Shown here piece by piece: positions 28,421-37,298 of a stretch of DNA of 64,000 nt. The notes below the pieces were generated by a model. The model worked only from the letters and a program-made list of their open reading frames with translations. It had not been told where the DNA came from and searched no databases. The stretch's first letter is position 1. The number at the start of each line of letters is the position of its first letter. The DNA comes from Thermomicrobium sp. CFH 73360 (lineage in GTDB: Bacteria > Chloroflexota > Chloroflexia > Thermomicrobiales > Thermomicrobiaceae): assembly GCF_023806465.1 (NCBI RefSeq), contig NZ_JAMSLS010000001.1:711659-775658 (forward strand), read 5' to 3'. The position numbers and the translations under genes were made by a program.

Positions 28421-29483
28421 CGAGCTCCACGACAAGCTGCCGGTAGCCCTCGGGATCCGGTTGAGGCAACGCGCGGGCGAAGACGTGTGTCACTCCGAGC
28501 GCGGCAAGACGCGCCAGTCGCGCTCGGAGTTCTTTTGCTGACCCGATCAAGCACAGCTGGGCGAGGAGTTCTGTCGGGACGAGTTGACGGATCACTGTTG
28601 GATCAACGCGTCTCCGGATATCGTGCCAGGGACGTCCGGCACGCAGGAGATCTTCCGTACCGAGGAGCCGGCGGAGATCACGAATGAGGCGCTCCGTGTC
28701 GAAGCCCGGGACAACGACCTGCTGAGCCATTCCTGGAAGCGTGCAGAGTAAGGCAAAGGGGACTTTGCGCTCCTCCAGTTCTGGCTCAGGATCGTCTGTC
28801 AGGACGAGGTTGCCCCGCAGAAAGATAGGGAAGGCGCTGGGATCGCGTCCCGCCGCGGCGACAGCTGCACGGAGCTCGGGAAGAATCTGCGAGAGGAAGA
28901 GTTCGCTGGCAAAATCAGCAATCAGGATGCCATCGGCCAACCGCGCTGCGAGCTCGCGCGCTCGCGGCCCCAGCGCCGCCAGATAGATCGGAACCCGCTG
29001 CTGCAGCGGCGCGATGCTCAGCGGCCAATCTCGAATCCGAAAATGCTGCCCGTCCAACGAGGCACGGTATGGCGGCTGCCACCATTGGCGAAGCAGTTGG
29101 ATCGTCTCAGTAAGTGCGACGAGCGGATCCCTGGTTTCCATCCCAAGGCCGAAGCGATAGAACTCTGGCTGTCCACGGCCGAGACCAAGGAAAGCCCGAC
29201 CACCAGTGAGGCGATCGAGCGTGGCAAGCGCCATGGCTATCTGCACCGGATGACGCAGGAACGGGCTCGTGACACCGGTTCCGAGGCGGATCCGATCGGT
29301 GCGCGGCGCAGCCGCGGCTGCAACGGCAATTGCATCCCAGCCGTCCGGATCCTCACTGAGCCAGACCGAGTGGAAGCCACCACGATCAGCGGCCAGGATC
29401 GTCTCGAGCGTCCACGCAACTGCTGTGCGCGGATCAGGTGTACGAGCCCAGCGATAGTGTGAAAGATCAAGACAGAGCTCCAC
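28392..29483 (-). CDS. LLM-class F420-dependent oxidoreductase
   Basis: Luciferase-like TIM-barrel oxidoreductase of 363 residues. Family marks are MELCLDLSHYRW, GFHSVWLSEDPDGWDA, RIRLGTGVTSPFLRHPV and LDRLTGGRAFLGLGRGQPEFYRFGL. This subgroup usually uses coenzyme F420, less often FMN. It is the third gene of a minus-strand operon after the GatC-like protein and the amidase, 9 bases downstream of the latter. Together they may act on an amide substrate. It overlaps the convergent GT4 gene by 29 bases. Confidence 0.9.
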   Translation of the reverse strand: MELCLDLSHYRWARTPDPRTAVAWTLETILAADRGGFHSVWLSEDPDGWDAIAVAAAAAPRTDRIRLGTGVTSPFLRHPVQIAMALATLDRLTGGRAFLGLGRGQPEFYRFGLGMETRDPLVALTETIQLLRQWWQPPYRASLDGQHFRIRDWPLSIAPLQQRVPIYLAALGPRARELAARLADGILIADFASELFLSQILPELRAAVAAAGRDPSAFPIFLRGNLVLTDDPEPELEERKVPFALLCTLPGMAQQVVVPGFDTERLIRDLRRLLGTEDLLRAGRPWHDIRRRVDPTVIRQLVPTELLAQLCLIGSAKELRARLARLAALGVTHVFARALPQPDPEGYRQLVVELVSALAEPES

Positions 29484-29492
29484 GGGAGTCCC

Positions 29493-30899
29493 TCAGGCAA
29501 AGGCAAGCGGTGGCCGACGGCAATGCCAGTCGGTGCGTGCTTGGTAGGAGCGAGCGAGAGCAAGCAAGGTGCTCTCGTCACCAGCCCGCCCCACGAACTG
29601 TAGCCCGGTTGGCAGGCCGCGCTCACCAAACCCGTTGGGCACGCTGATCGCTGGGAATCCTGCGAGATTACTCGCCGCGCTCAGGGGAGTACGCCGCGCC
29701 GGTCCCGCATAGTCGTCAAAGCGACTTGTCAGCGGACTTGCAACAACTAGCGTGCTCGGAGCTACGATCGCATCGTACGGGGCAAGCAGCGACGTGAGTT
29801 CCTCCCGCAACTGGCGGCGGATTCGCTGGGCGCGAAGGTAGTCGACCGCGGGAATCGTGAGGCCAGCGATGCCACCGACTCGATCCTCAGGTGCTGTCAG
29901 GGTGCGCGTTGCGCCGCTCGCCACGAGTTCCTCGAAAGCACTTGCGGCCTCGGCGCTGAGCACAATACGGATGACCTCGCCGTATGGGCGGTCAGGGAGG
30001 ACAATTGGTTCGAGCGTTGCAAACTCGCTCAAGAGCACTAGCGCCGCGCGGAAATTCGCCACCACTTCTGGCTGAGCGAACTCCAGACCCGTTTCGAGGA
30101 CGCCGATTCGGAAGATTTGCTTCTGCCCGGACACGAGTGCCTCAGACCATGGGTGCGGAATGGTCGCTGGATCGCGGGGATCAGGACCAGCGACAGCGGC
30201 AAGCACAAGCGCACAATCCTCTGCACTCCGTGCAAGCGGGCCAATCTTGTCCAGCGTCCAGCTTAAAGTCATCGCGCCGAAGCGACTCACCCGACCAGAG
30301 GTCGGGCGCAGCCCGGTCACGCCGCAATAGCTGGCAGGAACGATAATTGACCCCCAAGTCTCGGTACCAAGCGCGAAGGGAACGAAGTCTGCTGCGACCG
30401 CTGCTGCTGGACCAGTCGAAGAGCCCCCGCTCCATGCATCGACATTCCAGGGATTGATCCCCGGCCCAGTGAAGGACGCATGCGGTTGCTCGTACCCCAT
30501 CCCTCCGGCCAGTTCGACTGTCGCGAGCTTGGCCACAAGGACCGCACCGGCCTCGCGCAAGCGAGCAATCGCCGTCGCGTCCTCTGGGAAGTGCTGCTGG
30601 CGGAGAGACACAGCCCCCCAGGTCGTCGGGTACCCAGCGGCAGCGAGAAGATCTTTGGCACCATATGGAATTCCATGGAGCGGGCCACGGTCGATACCCG
30701 CCACCAGTTCCGCTTCCGCACGACGGGCCTCGTCCAAGGCGCGCTCCGCAGTCAGCGTGACGACAGCGTTCAGCCATTTGCCAATCCGCTCGAGCCGTCG
30801 GAGTACAAGCTCAGCGAGTTCGACCGGACTCGTCTCCCGACGGCGAAGCAACACTGCTAACTCGCGGAGAGAACAATGAGCAAAATCGTCCTGAGTCAT
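29493..30899 (-). CDS. amidase-signature family amidase
   Basis: Amide hydrolase of 468 residues with the Ser-cisSer-Lys triad: YGAKDLL (Lys), WSGGSSTGPAAAVAA (cis-Ser) and GTETWGSIIVPAS (nucleophile Ser). It could also be a GatA-like amidotransferase subunit, but the small partner and the neighbouring oxidoreductase favour a catabolic or AtzE-type amidase. Its ATG overlaps the stop of the upstream 67-residue gene as ATGA, so the two are translationally coupled. Confidence 0.92.
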   Translation of the reverse strand: MTQDDFAHCSLRELAVLLRRRETSPVELAELVLRRLERIGKWLNAVVTLTAERALDEARRAEAELVAGIDRGPLHGIPYGAKDLLAAAGYPTTWGAVSLRQQHFPEDATAIARLREAGAVLVAKLATVELAGGMGYEQPHASFTGPGINPWNVDAWSGGSSTGPAAAVAADFVPFALGTETWGSIIVPASYCGVTGLRPTSGRVSRFGAMTLSWTLDKIGPLARSAEDCALVLAAVAGPDPRDPATIPHPWSEALVSGQKQIFRIGVLETGLEFAQPEVVANFRAALVLLSEFATLEPIVLPDRPYGEVIRIVLSAEAASAFEELVASGATRTLTAPEDRVGGIAGLTIPAVDYLRAQRIRRQLREELTSLLAPYDAIVAPSTLVVASPLTSRFDDYAGPARRTPLSAASNLAGFPAISVPNGFGERGLPTGLQFVGRAGDESTLLALARSYQARTDWHCRRPPLAFA

Positions 30900-31099
30900 T
30901 GCCTTGTTCCCATTTGAACGAGAAAGTCAGGTTCGTCGGCGTTCGTGAGCGGGAACGTACCGAGTTTTCGGCTCGCTTCTACGAGCTCCCGAATCTGCGC
31001 GCGGAGACGCGCCAGCTCGTCTTCGTCGAACCAGCCCGGCAAACGCGCCAGAACAAATGTGAGCCGCTGCTCAACTTCGACATCGAGTTCGTCCGACAT
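30896..31099 (-). CDS. small GatC/AtzG-like accessory protein of the amidase
   Basis: 67 residues from ATG 31099: a helical acidic protein (EVEQRLTFVLARLPGWF, EDELARLRAQIRELVEAS) ending with FPLTNADEPDFLVQMG. Size, helical content and the C-terminal Asp/Glu-Pro motif recall GatC and the AtzG partner of the AtzE amidase, which wrap around the amidase and stabilise it. The ATGA overlap with the amidase supports a 1:1 partner. Similarity to GatC is by pattern only, so the assignment is inference. Confidence 0.65.
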   Translation of the reverse strand: MSDELDVEVEQRLTFVLARLPGWFDEDELARLRAQIRELVEASRKLGTFPLTNADEPDFLVQMGTRQ

Positions 31100-31333
31100 T
31101 GCTCGACTTTGTCCCCAGTGGACTCTACCACGAAAAAGGCGATAGGAGAATTCGACGACGGTTTTCCGATCGCCAACCGCATCCGAGACGGCCCGACAGG
31201 ACACCGCACCCGAGACCAGCTGAAGCGATAGGAAGCGGCATCTCCCCGAGCTGAGGAATAAAAGCTGGTCGCACCACAATTCGGACGCTCGGAGTCAGAG
31301 GAGTCCAACATAGATCCTGAGATCGGCAAGAAC

Positions 31334-31362
31334 TTGTGTGAGGGGTCACGATGCGATACACT
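31334..31362 (+). promoter_or_regulatory. promoter of the riboswitch-terC transcript
   Basis: TTGTGT at 31334-31339, a 17-base spacer, then TACACT at 31357-31362. Transcription would begin about 31369-31371, exactly at the 5' strand of the riboswitch P1 stem. Confidence 0.55.
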
Positions 31363-31370
31363 CCTGCCCG

Positions 31371-31466
31371 CGTGGGGAGTAGCCTCCCAGCGGGAAGTGC
31401 TGGTGCGCCTGGTCGTCAACACAGGGTTAACCCCTCGGCTAGGCGAGGCGGAGAGGCGAGACCACG
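31371..31466 (+). promoter_or_regulatory. yybP-ykoY manganese riboswitch aptamer
   Basis: P1 is closed by CGTGG (31371-31375) with CCACG (31462-31466). Inside are the conserved pieces in order: GGGGAGTAGC at 31374-31383, GTCAACA at 31414-31420 and following base, and GAGGCGAGACC at 31453-31463. These match the yybP-ykoY class, which binds Mn2+ and controls Mn exporters and TerC/Alx proteins. The next gene is a TerC-family protein. Identification is by motif; a covariance search was not possible. Confidence 0.85.
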
Positions 31467-31501
31467 ACGGATGATTGGATCCGTCTGGCTCGCCTCTCCG
31501 C
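31448..31501 (+). promoter_or_regulatory. competing hairpin, expression platform of the Mn riboswitch
   Basis: A perfect 13-bp inverted repeat (GCGGAGAGGCGAG at 31448-31460 with CTCGCCTCTCCGC at 31489-31501), with an inner GACGGAT/ATCCGTC stem. Its 5' arm is the conserved 3' half of the aptamer, so the hairpin and the aptamer exclude each other. No U-run follows, so it may act on elongation, Rho access or folding rather than as a classical terminator. The ribosome site AAGGAGG lies about 30 bases further on. Confidence 0.7.
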
Positions 31502-31548
31502 TCATCTCTGGGGAGGGTCAGAGGGCCTCAAGGAGGTAAGGGGTCACA

Positions 31549-32508
31549 ATGGTCGAGGTGCCGCTTTGGGGCTGGTTTGCGTTCATTGGACTCATCCTCG
31601 CTCTGCTTGCGCTTGACCTCGGGGTCTTCCACCGCAAAGCTCACGTCGTTGAAATGAAGGAGGCAGGCCTCTGGGTCTCCTTCTGGGTCTCGCTCTCACT
31701 GTTATTCGGCGTGTTCCTTTGGTATTTCGAGGGACATGAGGCTGGACTGCAGTATTTCACCGGATACTTGATAGAACTTTCCCTTTCCGCCGATAACATG
31801 TTTGTGTTCGTTCTCATCTTTACCGCATTTGTAGTTCCTGCACAGTACCAACATCGGGTACTCTATTATGGAATCCTCGGCGCACTGATCATGCGCGGTG
31901 CAATGATTCTTGGTGGTGCTTGGCTCATCGCGCGCTTTCACTGGATCCTCTACTTGTTCGGCGCCTTCCTCGTCTTTACTGGTCTACGCATGCTTTTGGA
32001 ACGTGAAGAACGCCAGGTAGATGTGGAGAACAATATCGCTATTCGTATCGTCTCGCGCTTCGCACCGATCGTCCCACGATACTATGAGCAACGGTTCTTT
32101 GTCCGCATCGACGGTAAACGCTACGCAACGCCGCTGATTGTTGTCCTCGTCTTAGTGGAACTGACTGACCTGATGTTCGCCATTGACTCGATTCCAGCCA
32201 TTTTCGCTGTGACGCGCGATCCATTCATCGTTTTCTCATCGAACGTCTTCGCTATCCTTGGCCTCCGCTCCATGTACTTTCTCCTCGCTGGACTCGTCCG
32301 GCGCTTGGCCTACTTGCGCTATGGCCTCGCTTTCATCTTGAGCTACATTGGTGTGAAGATGCTCGTTCAGGATTTCTACAAGATCCCGACAGCCGTTTCG
32401 CTGGGTATCGTGATCGTGACACTGGCAATCAGCATAGTCGTCTCCTTGCTTCTCGCCGAGCGACGGCTGGTTCGCCACCATGCCGAAGTGACGCAAGCCA
32501 ATGAGTAG
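31549..32508 (+). CDS. TerC/Alx family membrane protein (probable Mn2+ exporter)
   Basis: 319 residues with about nine membrane helices. Family motifs are LDLGVFHRKAH near residue 25, LSADNMFVFVLIF with the key acidic Asp, VLVELTDLMFAIDSIPAIFAVTRDPF and SNVFAILGLRSMYFLLA. Alx and related TerC proteins export manganese, which fits the yybP-ykoY leader directly upstream; older annotation as tellurium resistance is less likely. A strong AAGGAGG site precedes the ATG. The UspA gene follows after 51 bases and is probably co-transcribed. Confidence 0.93.
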   Translation: MVEVPLWGWFAFIGLILALLALDLGVFHRKAHVVEMKEAGLWVSFWVSLSLLFGVFLWYFEGHEAGLQYFTGYLIELSLSADNMFVFVLIFTAFVVPAQYQHRVLYYGILGALIMRGAMILGGAWLIARFHWILYLFGAFLVFTGLRMLLEREERQVDVENNIAIRIVSRFAPIVPRYYEQRFFVRIDGKRYATPLIVVLVLVELTDLMFAIDSIPAIFAVTRDPFIVFSSNVFAILGLRSMYFLLAGLVRRLAYLRYGLAFILSYIGVKMLVQDFYKIPTAVSLGIVIVTLAISIVVSLLLAERRLVRHHAEVTQANE

Positions 32509-32559
32509 TGGACCACGCAGTGACAGGCCTACTTGTGAAGCCAGGGGAGGGAGAAAACT

Positions 32560-33468
32560 GTGCCCACACTCATCGTTCCGCTGGAATATGACCGCACCAA
32601 GCCACATCCCCACGGGGTGAGTGAGCGTGTCTTGCCCTGGGCACGCGCCCTGGCGCGGCGCCTTGCAGCTCCAGTCGTCTTCGTAGCTGTTCTCGACGTT
32701 CCAGTTGGGCTTCGTTCGGTGAAAGAGCAAGAACTGCTGCGAACCCTGCTCGAAGACTGGCGCGCAGAGTGCCGTGCCTACCTGGAAGAAGTCGCTCGCA
32801 CGTTCCCTCAGGAGGCTCGCACCCGCATCGTCATCGAAGAGGGAGATCCAGCACTCGTCCTCACACGCCTGGCTGAAGAGACCGTTGATCCGCTTGTTGT
32901 CATGGCAGCGCATGCCCGTGCCGGATGGCGCCGTGTGGTACTCGGTTCAGTCACCGCACAGGTCATCGCGAGCGGGGTCACTCCTGTCTTTGTTGTTCCT
33001 GCACACGTGCCGCCACCAGACGAGACGAAGCTTGTTCTCGACCGGGCACTCGTCCCACTCGACGGTTCGCGACTAGCGGAAGGAGCACTGGATCTTCTGC
33101 CGCTCCTCGGGCTCAAGAGCTGGGAAGTTGTGCTCCTCCATGTCCGCGAAGGGCGTCCCCGCCGTATCGAAGCGGACATCGCTGGCGATGATCCATCCAC
33201 CTATCTTCGTCAACTTGCCGAACGCCTCGGTGCGCGGGGTTATCGTGTTGAGTGGCTGGTCGCCGATGGACGGCCTGCCCAGGTGATCGTCGAGGTCGCG
33301 CGCGAGCGGGCAGCAGATCTCATCGTCATGGTCACTCACGGGTGGAGCGGGCTGCGTGACGTGGTGATGGGCTCAACCGCCGAACAGGTGCTCGCCCAGG
33401 CACCCGTGCCAGTCCTGGTACGGCGGCCAGCACCACTTACTCCTGGAGATGGTACGGAACGGTCGTGA
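32560..33468 (+). CDS. tandem universal stress protein (two UspA domains)
   Basis: 302 residues, two UspA domains of about 150 each. Domain 1 starts TLIVPLEYDRT and ends VIASGVTPVFVVP; domain 2 starts RALVPLDGSRLAE and ends EQVLAQAPVPVLV. The second holds the ATP-type G-2x-G-9x-G(S/T) pattern MVTHGWSGLRDVVMGSTAEQV. The start is GTG 32560 with AGGGAG. It probably shares the Mn-regulated transcript with terC. Its 3' end overlaps the convergent transporter gene by 32 bases. Confidence 0.92.
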   Translation: MPTLIVPLEYDRTKPHPHGVSERVLPWARALARRLAAPVVFVAVLDVPVGLRSVKEQELLRTLLEDWRAECRAYLEEVARTFPQEARTRIVIEEGDPALVLTRLAEETVDPLVVMAAHARAGWRRVVLGSVTAQVIASGVTPVFVVPAHVPPPDETKLVLDRALVPLDGSRLAEGALDLLPLLGLKSWEVVLLHVREGRPRRIEADIAGDDPSTYLRQLAERLGARGYRVEWLVADGRPAQVIVEVARERAADLIVMVTHGWSGLRDVVMGSTAEQVLAQAPVPVLVRRPAPLTPGDGTERS

Positions 33469-35557
33469 TGACAATGTCTGGAATATCGGCAAGAGCGCGT
33501 CGTAATCGCCAGGCGGTTTGGGTGTGCAGCAGACGCTCCCACCAGTGCGCCGTCACAAACTCTGGGATGACGACCGTAATGAGTGGGGCACCCTTCTCAC
33601 GGTGAAGCTTCTCGATGACGGCAACCAAAGGGCCAAGGAGTTCGCGATACGGGGAATCCACAATCACAAGAGGAATCGTGAGGCCAGTCTCACGCCAGCG
33701 CTCTTGAAGTAGTTCACCCGATTCCGGCTCAGTGGCAACATGCACGGCTGTTACGTCGTCAGCCACAGCTCGCGCATAGTTCAGGGCGAGCAGTGACGCG
33801 CGGTTGAGCGAGAACACCGGCACAATTGCGACGATGCGTCGTGGCACTATTCGGAGCCGCCGCCGAGCTTCCTCTGGGCTCACCCGAAGCTGCTCGGCAA
33901 CTGACACATAATGCCGGTGGGTTCCCACCATCATGGCAATCAGCAGTGGCATCACAACCACAACTATCCAAGCCCCGTGGATGAACTTCGTCACGAGGAT
34001 CACGGCGGTCACGATCCCAGTCGTAATGGCTCCCAACCCATTCATCAGCAAGCTGTGCCACTGCAGTCGCCGCAAGTCGCCACGTGCTTTGCGCCACCAG
34101 TGCACCACCATTCCACTCTGGGAGAGCGTGAACGCAGTAAAGACCCCGACCGCATAGAGAGGAATCAGTGCCGAGACGTCGGCACGCCGTAGAATGACCA
34201 GGAGACAGGACACGAGGCCTAACGTTACGATCCCTGTCGAGAAGGCCAATCGCTCACCCTGAAAGCGGAACTGTCGTGGTAGGTAACGGTCACGCGCGAG
34301 GAAATACGCGAGACGTGGGAAATCTGCGAACGCCGTATTGGCTGCGAGGAAGAGGATCAATGCGGTCGCAGCCTGGATCACGTAGTAGAACGGAGAATCA
34401 TCCACCAAGGTCCGTGCCAACTGCGAGACAATTGTCTCCCGGTCACTCGGCATCAGATGAGAGTGATAGCTCAAGAGTGTCACGCCGCTGAAGAGCCCAA
34501 CAAGCAAAAGCCCCATTGCCAGGAGCGTCGTTCGTGCATTCTCCGGTTGCGGATCTTTGAACGCTGGCAGCCCGTTCGAGATCGCCTCAATCCCGGTGAG
34601 CGTCGTACTTCCGGCCGCGAAAGCGCGGAGCACGAGAAAGAGCGTCAACGGGCTGCTTGGCGGAGGTGGCTCGTAACGAACCGGATGTGCTTCCGGCCCG
34701 ATACCGGCGAGCGACGCAACCCCGAGCACAATGAGGAGGCCGAGACACACAATGTAGGCATAGGTCGGGACGGTGAAAATAGTCGCACTCTCCCGAATGC
34801 CACGCAGATTGGCAATGGTGAGGAAAAGGATCGCCGCAACTGCCAGTTCAACGCGAACCGGAAAAAGGCTGGGCAGCGCGGAAGTTATCGCCGCAACTCC
34901 TGCAGAAATGCTAACGGCGACAGTCAGGATGTAATCGCTCAGCAGCGCAGCAGCCGCAACCAGTCCCGCACCGACCCCAAGATTTTCGCGCGAGACGATA
35001 TACGTCCCACCACCGTGCGGATAGGCCCGGATCGTCTGACGGTAAGAGAACACGACGATCATGATCAGGAGGACAATCGCCAACCAGATCGGCAATGTGT
35101 AGGCGTAGGCGGCACTACCCGCAAGAATCAGAATCCGCAGAATCTCCTCGGGACCGTACGCCGTCGAGGAGAGTGCATCCGACGAGAAGACCGCGAGCGC
35201 CTTGACCTTTCCGATTCGCTGGTGCGGTGCTTCTGCGGTATGTAAGGGCCGCCCAATAATGGCCCGGCGAAGGCGGAACCATGCCTTACCGAAAATACTG
35301 ACCGGCTCAGCTGGTTCCGCGACGAACCGGCCAGGAGCGATCTCCCGAATGGGAAGATCACCTGAAGCGACATGACGAATGTACCGGTCTCCCGGGTGCG
35401 TGCCCGGGATCTTCGTCCCGTTGCGAATCGGCGAGCTCGGTTCGCCGCTTTCCATCTCCCACCTGCCGGAGCGAGGGCAACCGCCCTGCTCCGTGCCGGT
35501 GCAGGAGTATACGCCCGGCACAGGTCCCAAGGGAGGGGAATGACCGGATGAGCACAC
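33437..35557 (-). CDS. APC-family transporter with C-terminal cytosolic domain (KimA-like)
   Basis: 706 residues from GTG 35557 (AGGAG 9 bases upstream), or 672 from ATG 35455; the start is unsettled. The permease core has KVKALAVFSSDALSSTAYGPEEIL, YPHGGGTYIVSRENLG and about twelve helices, then a Usp-like domain of roughly 150 residues (RRRLRIVPRRIVAIVPVFSLNRASLLALNYA). This layout is that of KimA/YdaO, a K+/H+ symporter in Bacillus, or of an amino-acid permease. With the GTG start, the N-terminus contains PGVYSCTGTEQGGCPRSGRW, two Cys before the membrane core. A hairpin before the ATG may regulate it. Confidence 0.88.
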   Translation of the reverse strand: MCSSGHSPPLGPVPGVYSCTGTEQGGCPRSGRWEMESGEPSSPIRNGTKIPGTHPGDRYIRHVASGDLPIREIAPGRFVAEPAEPVSIFGKAWFRLRRAIIGRPLHTAEAPHQRIGKVKALAVFSSDALSSTAYGPEEILRILILAGSAAYAYTLPIWLAIVLLIMIVVFSYRQTIRAYPHGGGTYIVSRENLGVGAGLVAAAALLSDYILTVAVSISAGVAAITSALPSLFPVRVELAVAAILFLTIANLRGIRESATIFTVPTYAYIVCLGLLIVLGVASLAGIGPEAHPVRYEPPPPSSPLTLFLVLRAFAAGSTTLTGIEAISNGLPAFKDPQPENARTTLLAMGLLLVGLFSGVTLLSYHSHLMPSDRETIVSQLARTLVDDSPFYYVIQAATALILFLAANTAFADFPRLAYFLARDRYLPRQFRFQGERLAFSTGIVTLGLVSCLLVILRRADVSALIPLYAVGVFTAFTLSQSGMVVHWWRKARGDLRRLQWHSLLMNGLGAITTGIVTAVILVTKFIHGAWIVVVVMPLLIAMMVGTHRHYVSVAEQLRVSPEEARRRLRIVPRRIVAIVPVFSLNRASLLALNYARAVADDVTAVHVATEPESGELLQERWRETGLTIPLVIVDSPYRELLGPLVAVIEKLHREKGAPLITVVIPEFVTAHWWERLLHTQTAWRLRRALADIPDIVITTVPYHLQE

Positions 35558-35618
35558 CCCGGCCCGCTCCTGCCGGTGGAGTCTTGCGACCAGACTGTCA
35601 CCCTCTCCTCGCCCACGG

Positions 35619-35762
35619 TCACGCGCGCCAAAGCTCCTGCAGGAACACCCCACGCACCTGCGTCAGCTGACTCAGCTCCTGGAACTCGACAGGGATCTCC
35701 CGGTGTTGCGCACACCACCGTGCATGATTTTCATGACACTCATCGTGCTCGCAGCGCTGCAC
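35619..35762 (-). CDS. 47-residue Cys/His-rich small protein
   Basis: The frame reads MQRCEHDECHENHARWCAQH then REIPVEFQELSQLTQVRGV and FLQELWRA before TGA. Three Cys and four His within the first 20 residues suggest a small metal-binding knuckle, followed by an amphipathic helix. The GTG start at 35762 has only a weak ribosome site (GACGGG). Composition is far more protein-like than other frames in this area. It lies 61 bases upstream of the transporter's GTG start and may be its leader or operon partner. No family recognised. Confidence 0.45.
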   Translation of the reverse strand: MQRCEHDECHENHARWCAQHREIPVEFQELSQLTQVRGVFLQELWRA

Positions 35763-36337
35763 AACCCGTCAAGACATGCGAACCGGACAATAGCTTCCCC
35801 TCCGCCCGCCATCTCAGTATCAGGGACACCCCGAACTCGCCTCTGACCAAACTGCTGACGTCACGCGACCGTCAGCACGTCCAGCAGCCCACAGGAGGTA
35901 CCTGGTGGATACCAGAGGCTGTTGGTCACATCCGGCAATCAAACTGCAAGTGCTGGTAGGAGCGAATTCTGCCCATACGGAGAAGTACCCTCCGACGAGT
36001 ACGACTGACGAGCTTCTTTTTCGCAGATTTGGATCCATAGCTATAGAAGTCCGTTGACAGAGCCTCCTTGCATCGTGCTCTCGTTCGAGCTGGTGTGCCG
36101 CAACACCACGGATGCCTCCTCTATCATCTGCCCGACCCCGGAGCAATGCTCTACCAGCTGGGAGGGTGAAATTTCTGCTCCTTTCCTCGTCACAAGGGGG
36201 ATTCCTTAGCGCGTTACCACGAACACACGCCACAGACAAACGTGGCAATACGTTCACGGCTCCGATGGGACAGATACGGACTCGGCCGAGTGGTACCCTT
36301 ATGCCGAGTTAAACGGGACGGCGCACGAGGTGGCGCA
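35763..36337. other. gene-free stretch before ctaG
   Basis: About 575 bases. TTGACA occurs at about 36053 but no -10 box follows at the right distance. A short frame from GTG 36167 (MKFLLLSSSQGGF) directly abuts GGGAGG, too close for initiation. I see no gene. Confidence 0.4.
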
Positions 36338-37198
36338 ATGCTCATACCAGTACTCCATAGCTGTCCAACCTGCCCAAGTGTGTTGGGTATTACCCTCTAT
36401 CCACCAGCACTCGCCCTCGTCATTTTGCCCACCCTTCTCTATAGCCTCGCCCTTTGGCGGTTGCGCCAGATCGGTCGGTCAGTTCCATCGAGCTGGCCGG
36501 CAGCGTTCTATGTCGGTATGTTCACGGCGCTCATTGCCCTGGCCGGTCCACTCGATACCTGGAACGATGAACTCCTCACGATGCACATGGCCCAGCACCT
36601 CGTTCTCATCCAGATCACAGCCCCCTTACTGCTCCTGGGGCGCCCGGTGCAGGTCATCCTCCGCGCGTTGCCACCACACCGTGCAGGCACCGTGACACGT
36701 CTTTTGCTCCGACCGGTCTGGTCACGCCGCATCTTGAGCATCTTGACAGCCCCACTTGTCGCAACAGCCCTGGCAAGCATCGCGCTCGTCGTCTGGCACT
36801 TCCCGGTGCTCTACGAACAGGCTGTCCTCCGTCAGCCAATACATGACCTCCAGCACTTGAGTTTCTTCGGTACTGCACTCTTGTTCTGGTGGCCAATTAT
36901 TGATCCGGTTCCGCGACACCATCGGATGAACGGACTCTGGGCCAGTTTGATGGTTTTCATCACGGCGGTCGTCAGCACGGTGCTCGGTGCCATCATCACT
37001 CTTGCTGACGATGTGATCTACTCCCCGTATCGCTACGCAGCAATGCCTTGGGGCTTCACGCCAATGGTCGACCAGCAGGTCGCTGGCCTTCTCATGTGGA
37101 TCGGCGGCGGCACACTGTACATCGTGATCATTCTTATCCTCCTTGCTCGCTGGCTCCTCCACGAGGAAGGCCGCCGTATGGCCAGTGAGCCCGTGTGA
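36338..37198 (+). CDS. ctaG: cytochrome c oxidase assembly factor CtaG (caa3-type)
   Basis: Integral membrane protein of 286 residues, with seven or so helices, from ATG 36338 (GAGGTGG upstream). Family marks are the conserved GPLDTWNDELLTMHMAQHLVLIQITAPLLLLGRP segment with its His pair, VVWHFPVLYEQAVLRQPIHDLQHLSFFGTALLFWWPII, and DDVIYSPYRYA. CtaG-type proteins help build the copper centre of cytochrome oxidase, which points to aerobic respiration. It stands alone; oxidase subunits are not in the window. Confidence 0.93.
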   Translation: MLIPVLHSCPTCPSVLGITLYPPALALVILPTLLYSLALWRLRQIGRSVPSSWPAAFYVGMFTALIALAGPLDTWNDELLTMHMAQHLVLIQITAPLLLLGRPVQVILRALPPHRAGTVTRLLLRPVWSRRILSILTAPLVATALASIALVVWHFPVLYEQAVLRQPIHDLQHLSFFGTALLFWWPIIDPVPRHHRMNGLWASLMVFITAVVSTVLGAIITLADDVIYSPYRYAAMPWGFTPMVDQQVAGLLMWIGGGTLYIVIILILLARWLLHEEGRRMASEPV

Positions 37199-37298
37199 GA
37201 AGTGCAGTCGCACCGTATACCACCAGCTGTTCGAGACCACGCAGCCACTGTTCCCCACGGAGAGGAACCGTCTTCGAGCGAGTTCCCACAACTTGGCA

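Noticed and set aside
35456..35720. ydaO (c-di-AMP) riboswitch before the KimA-like transporter
   Set aside because: A GGAGCGGG piece and a hairpin are present, but the conserved 3' half is not found; coding potential explains part of the area.
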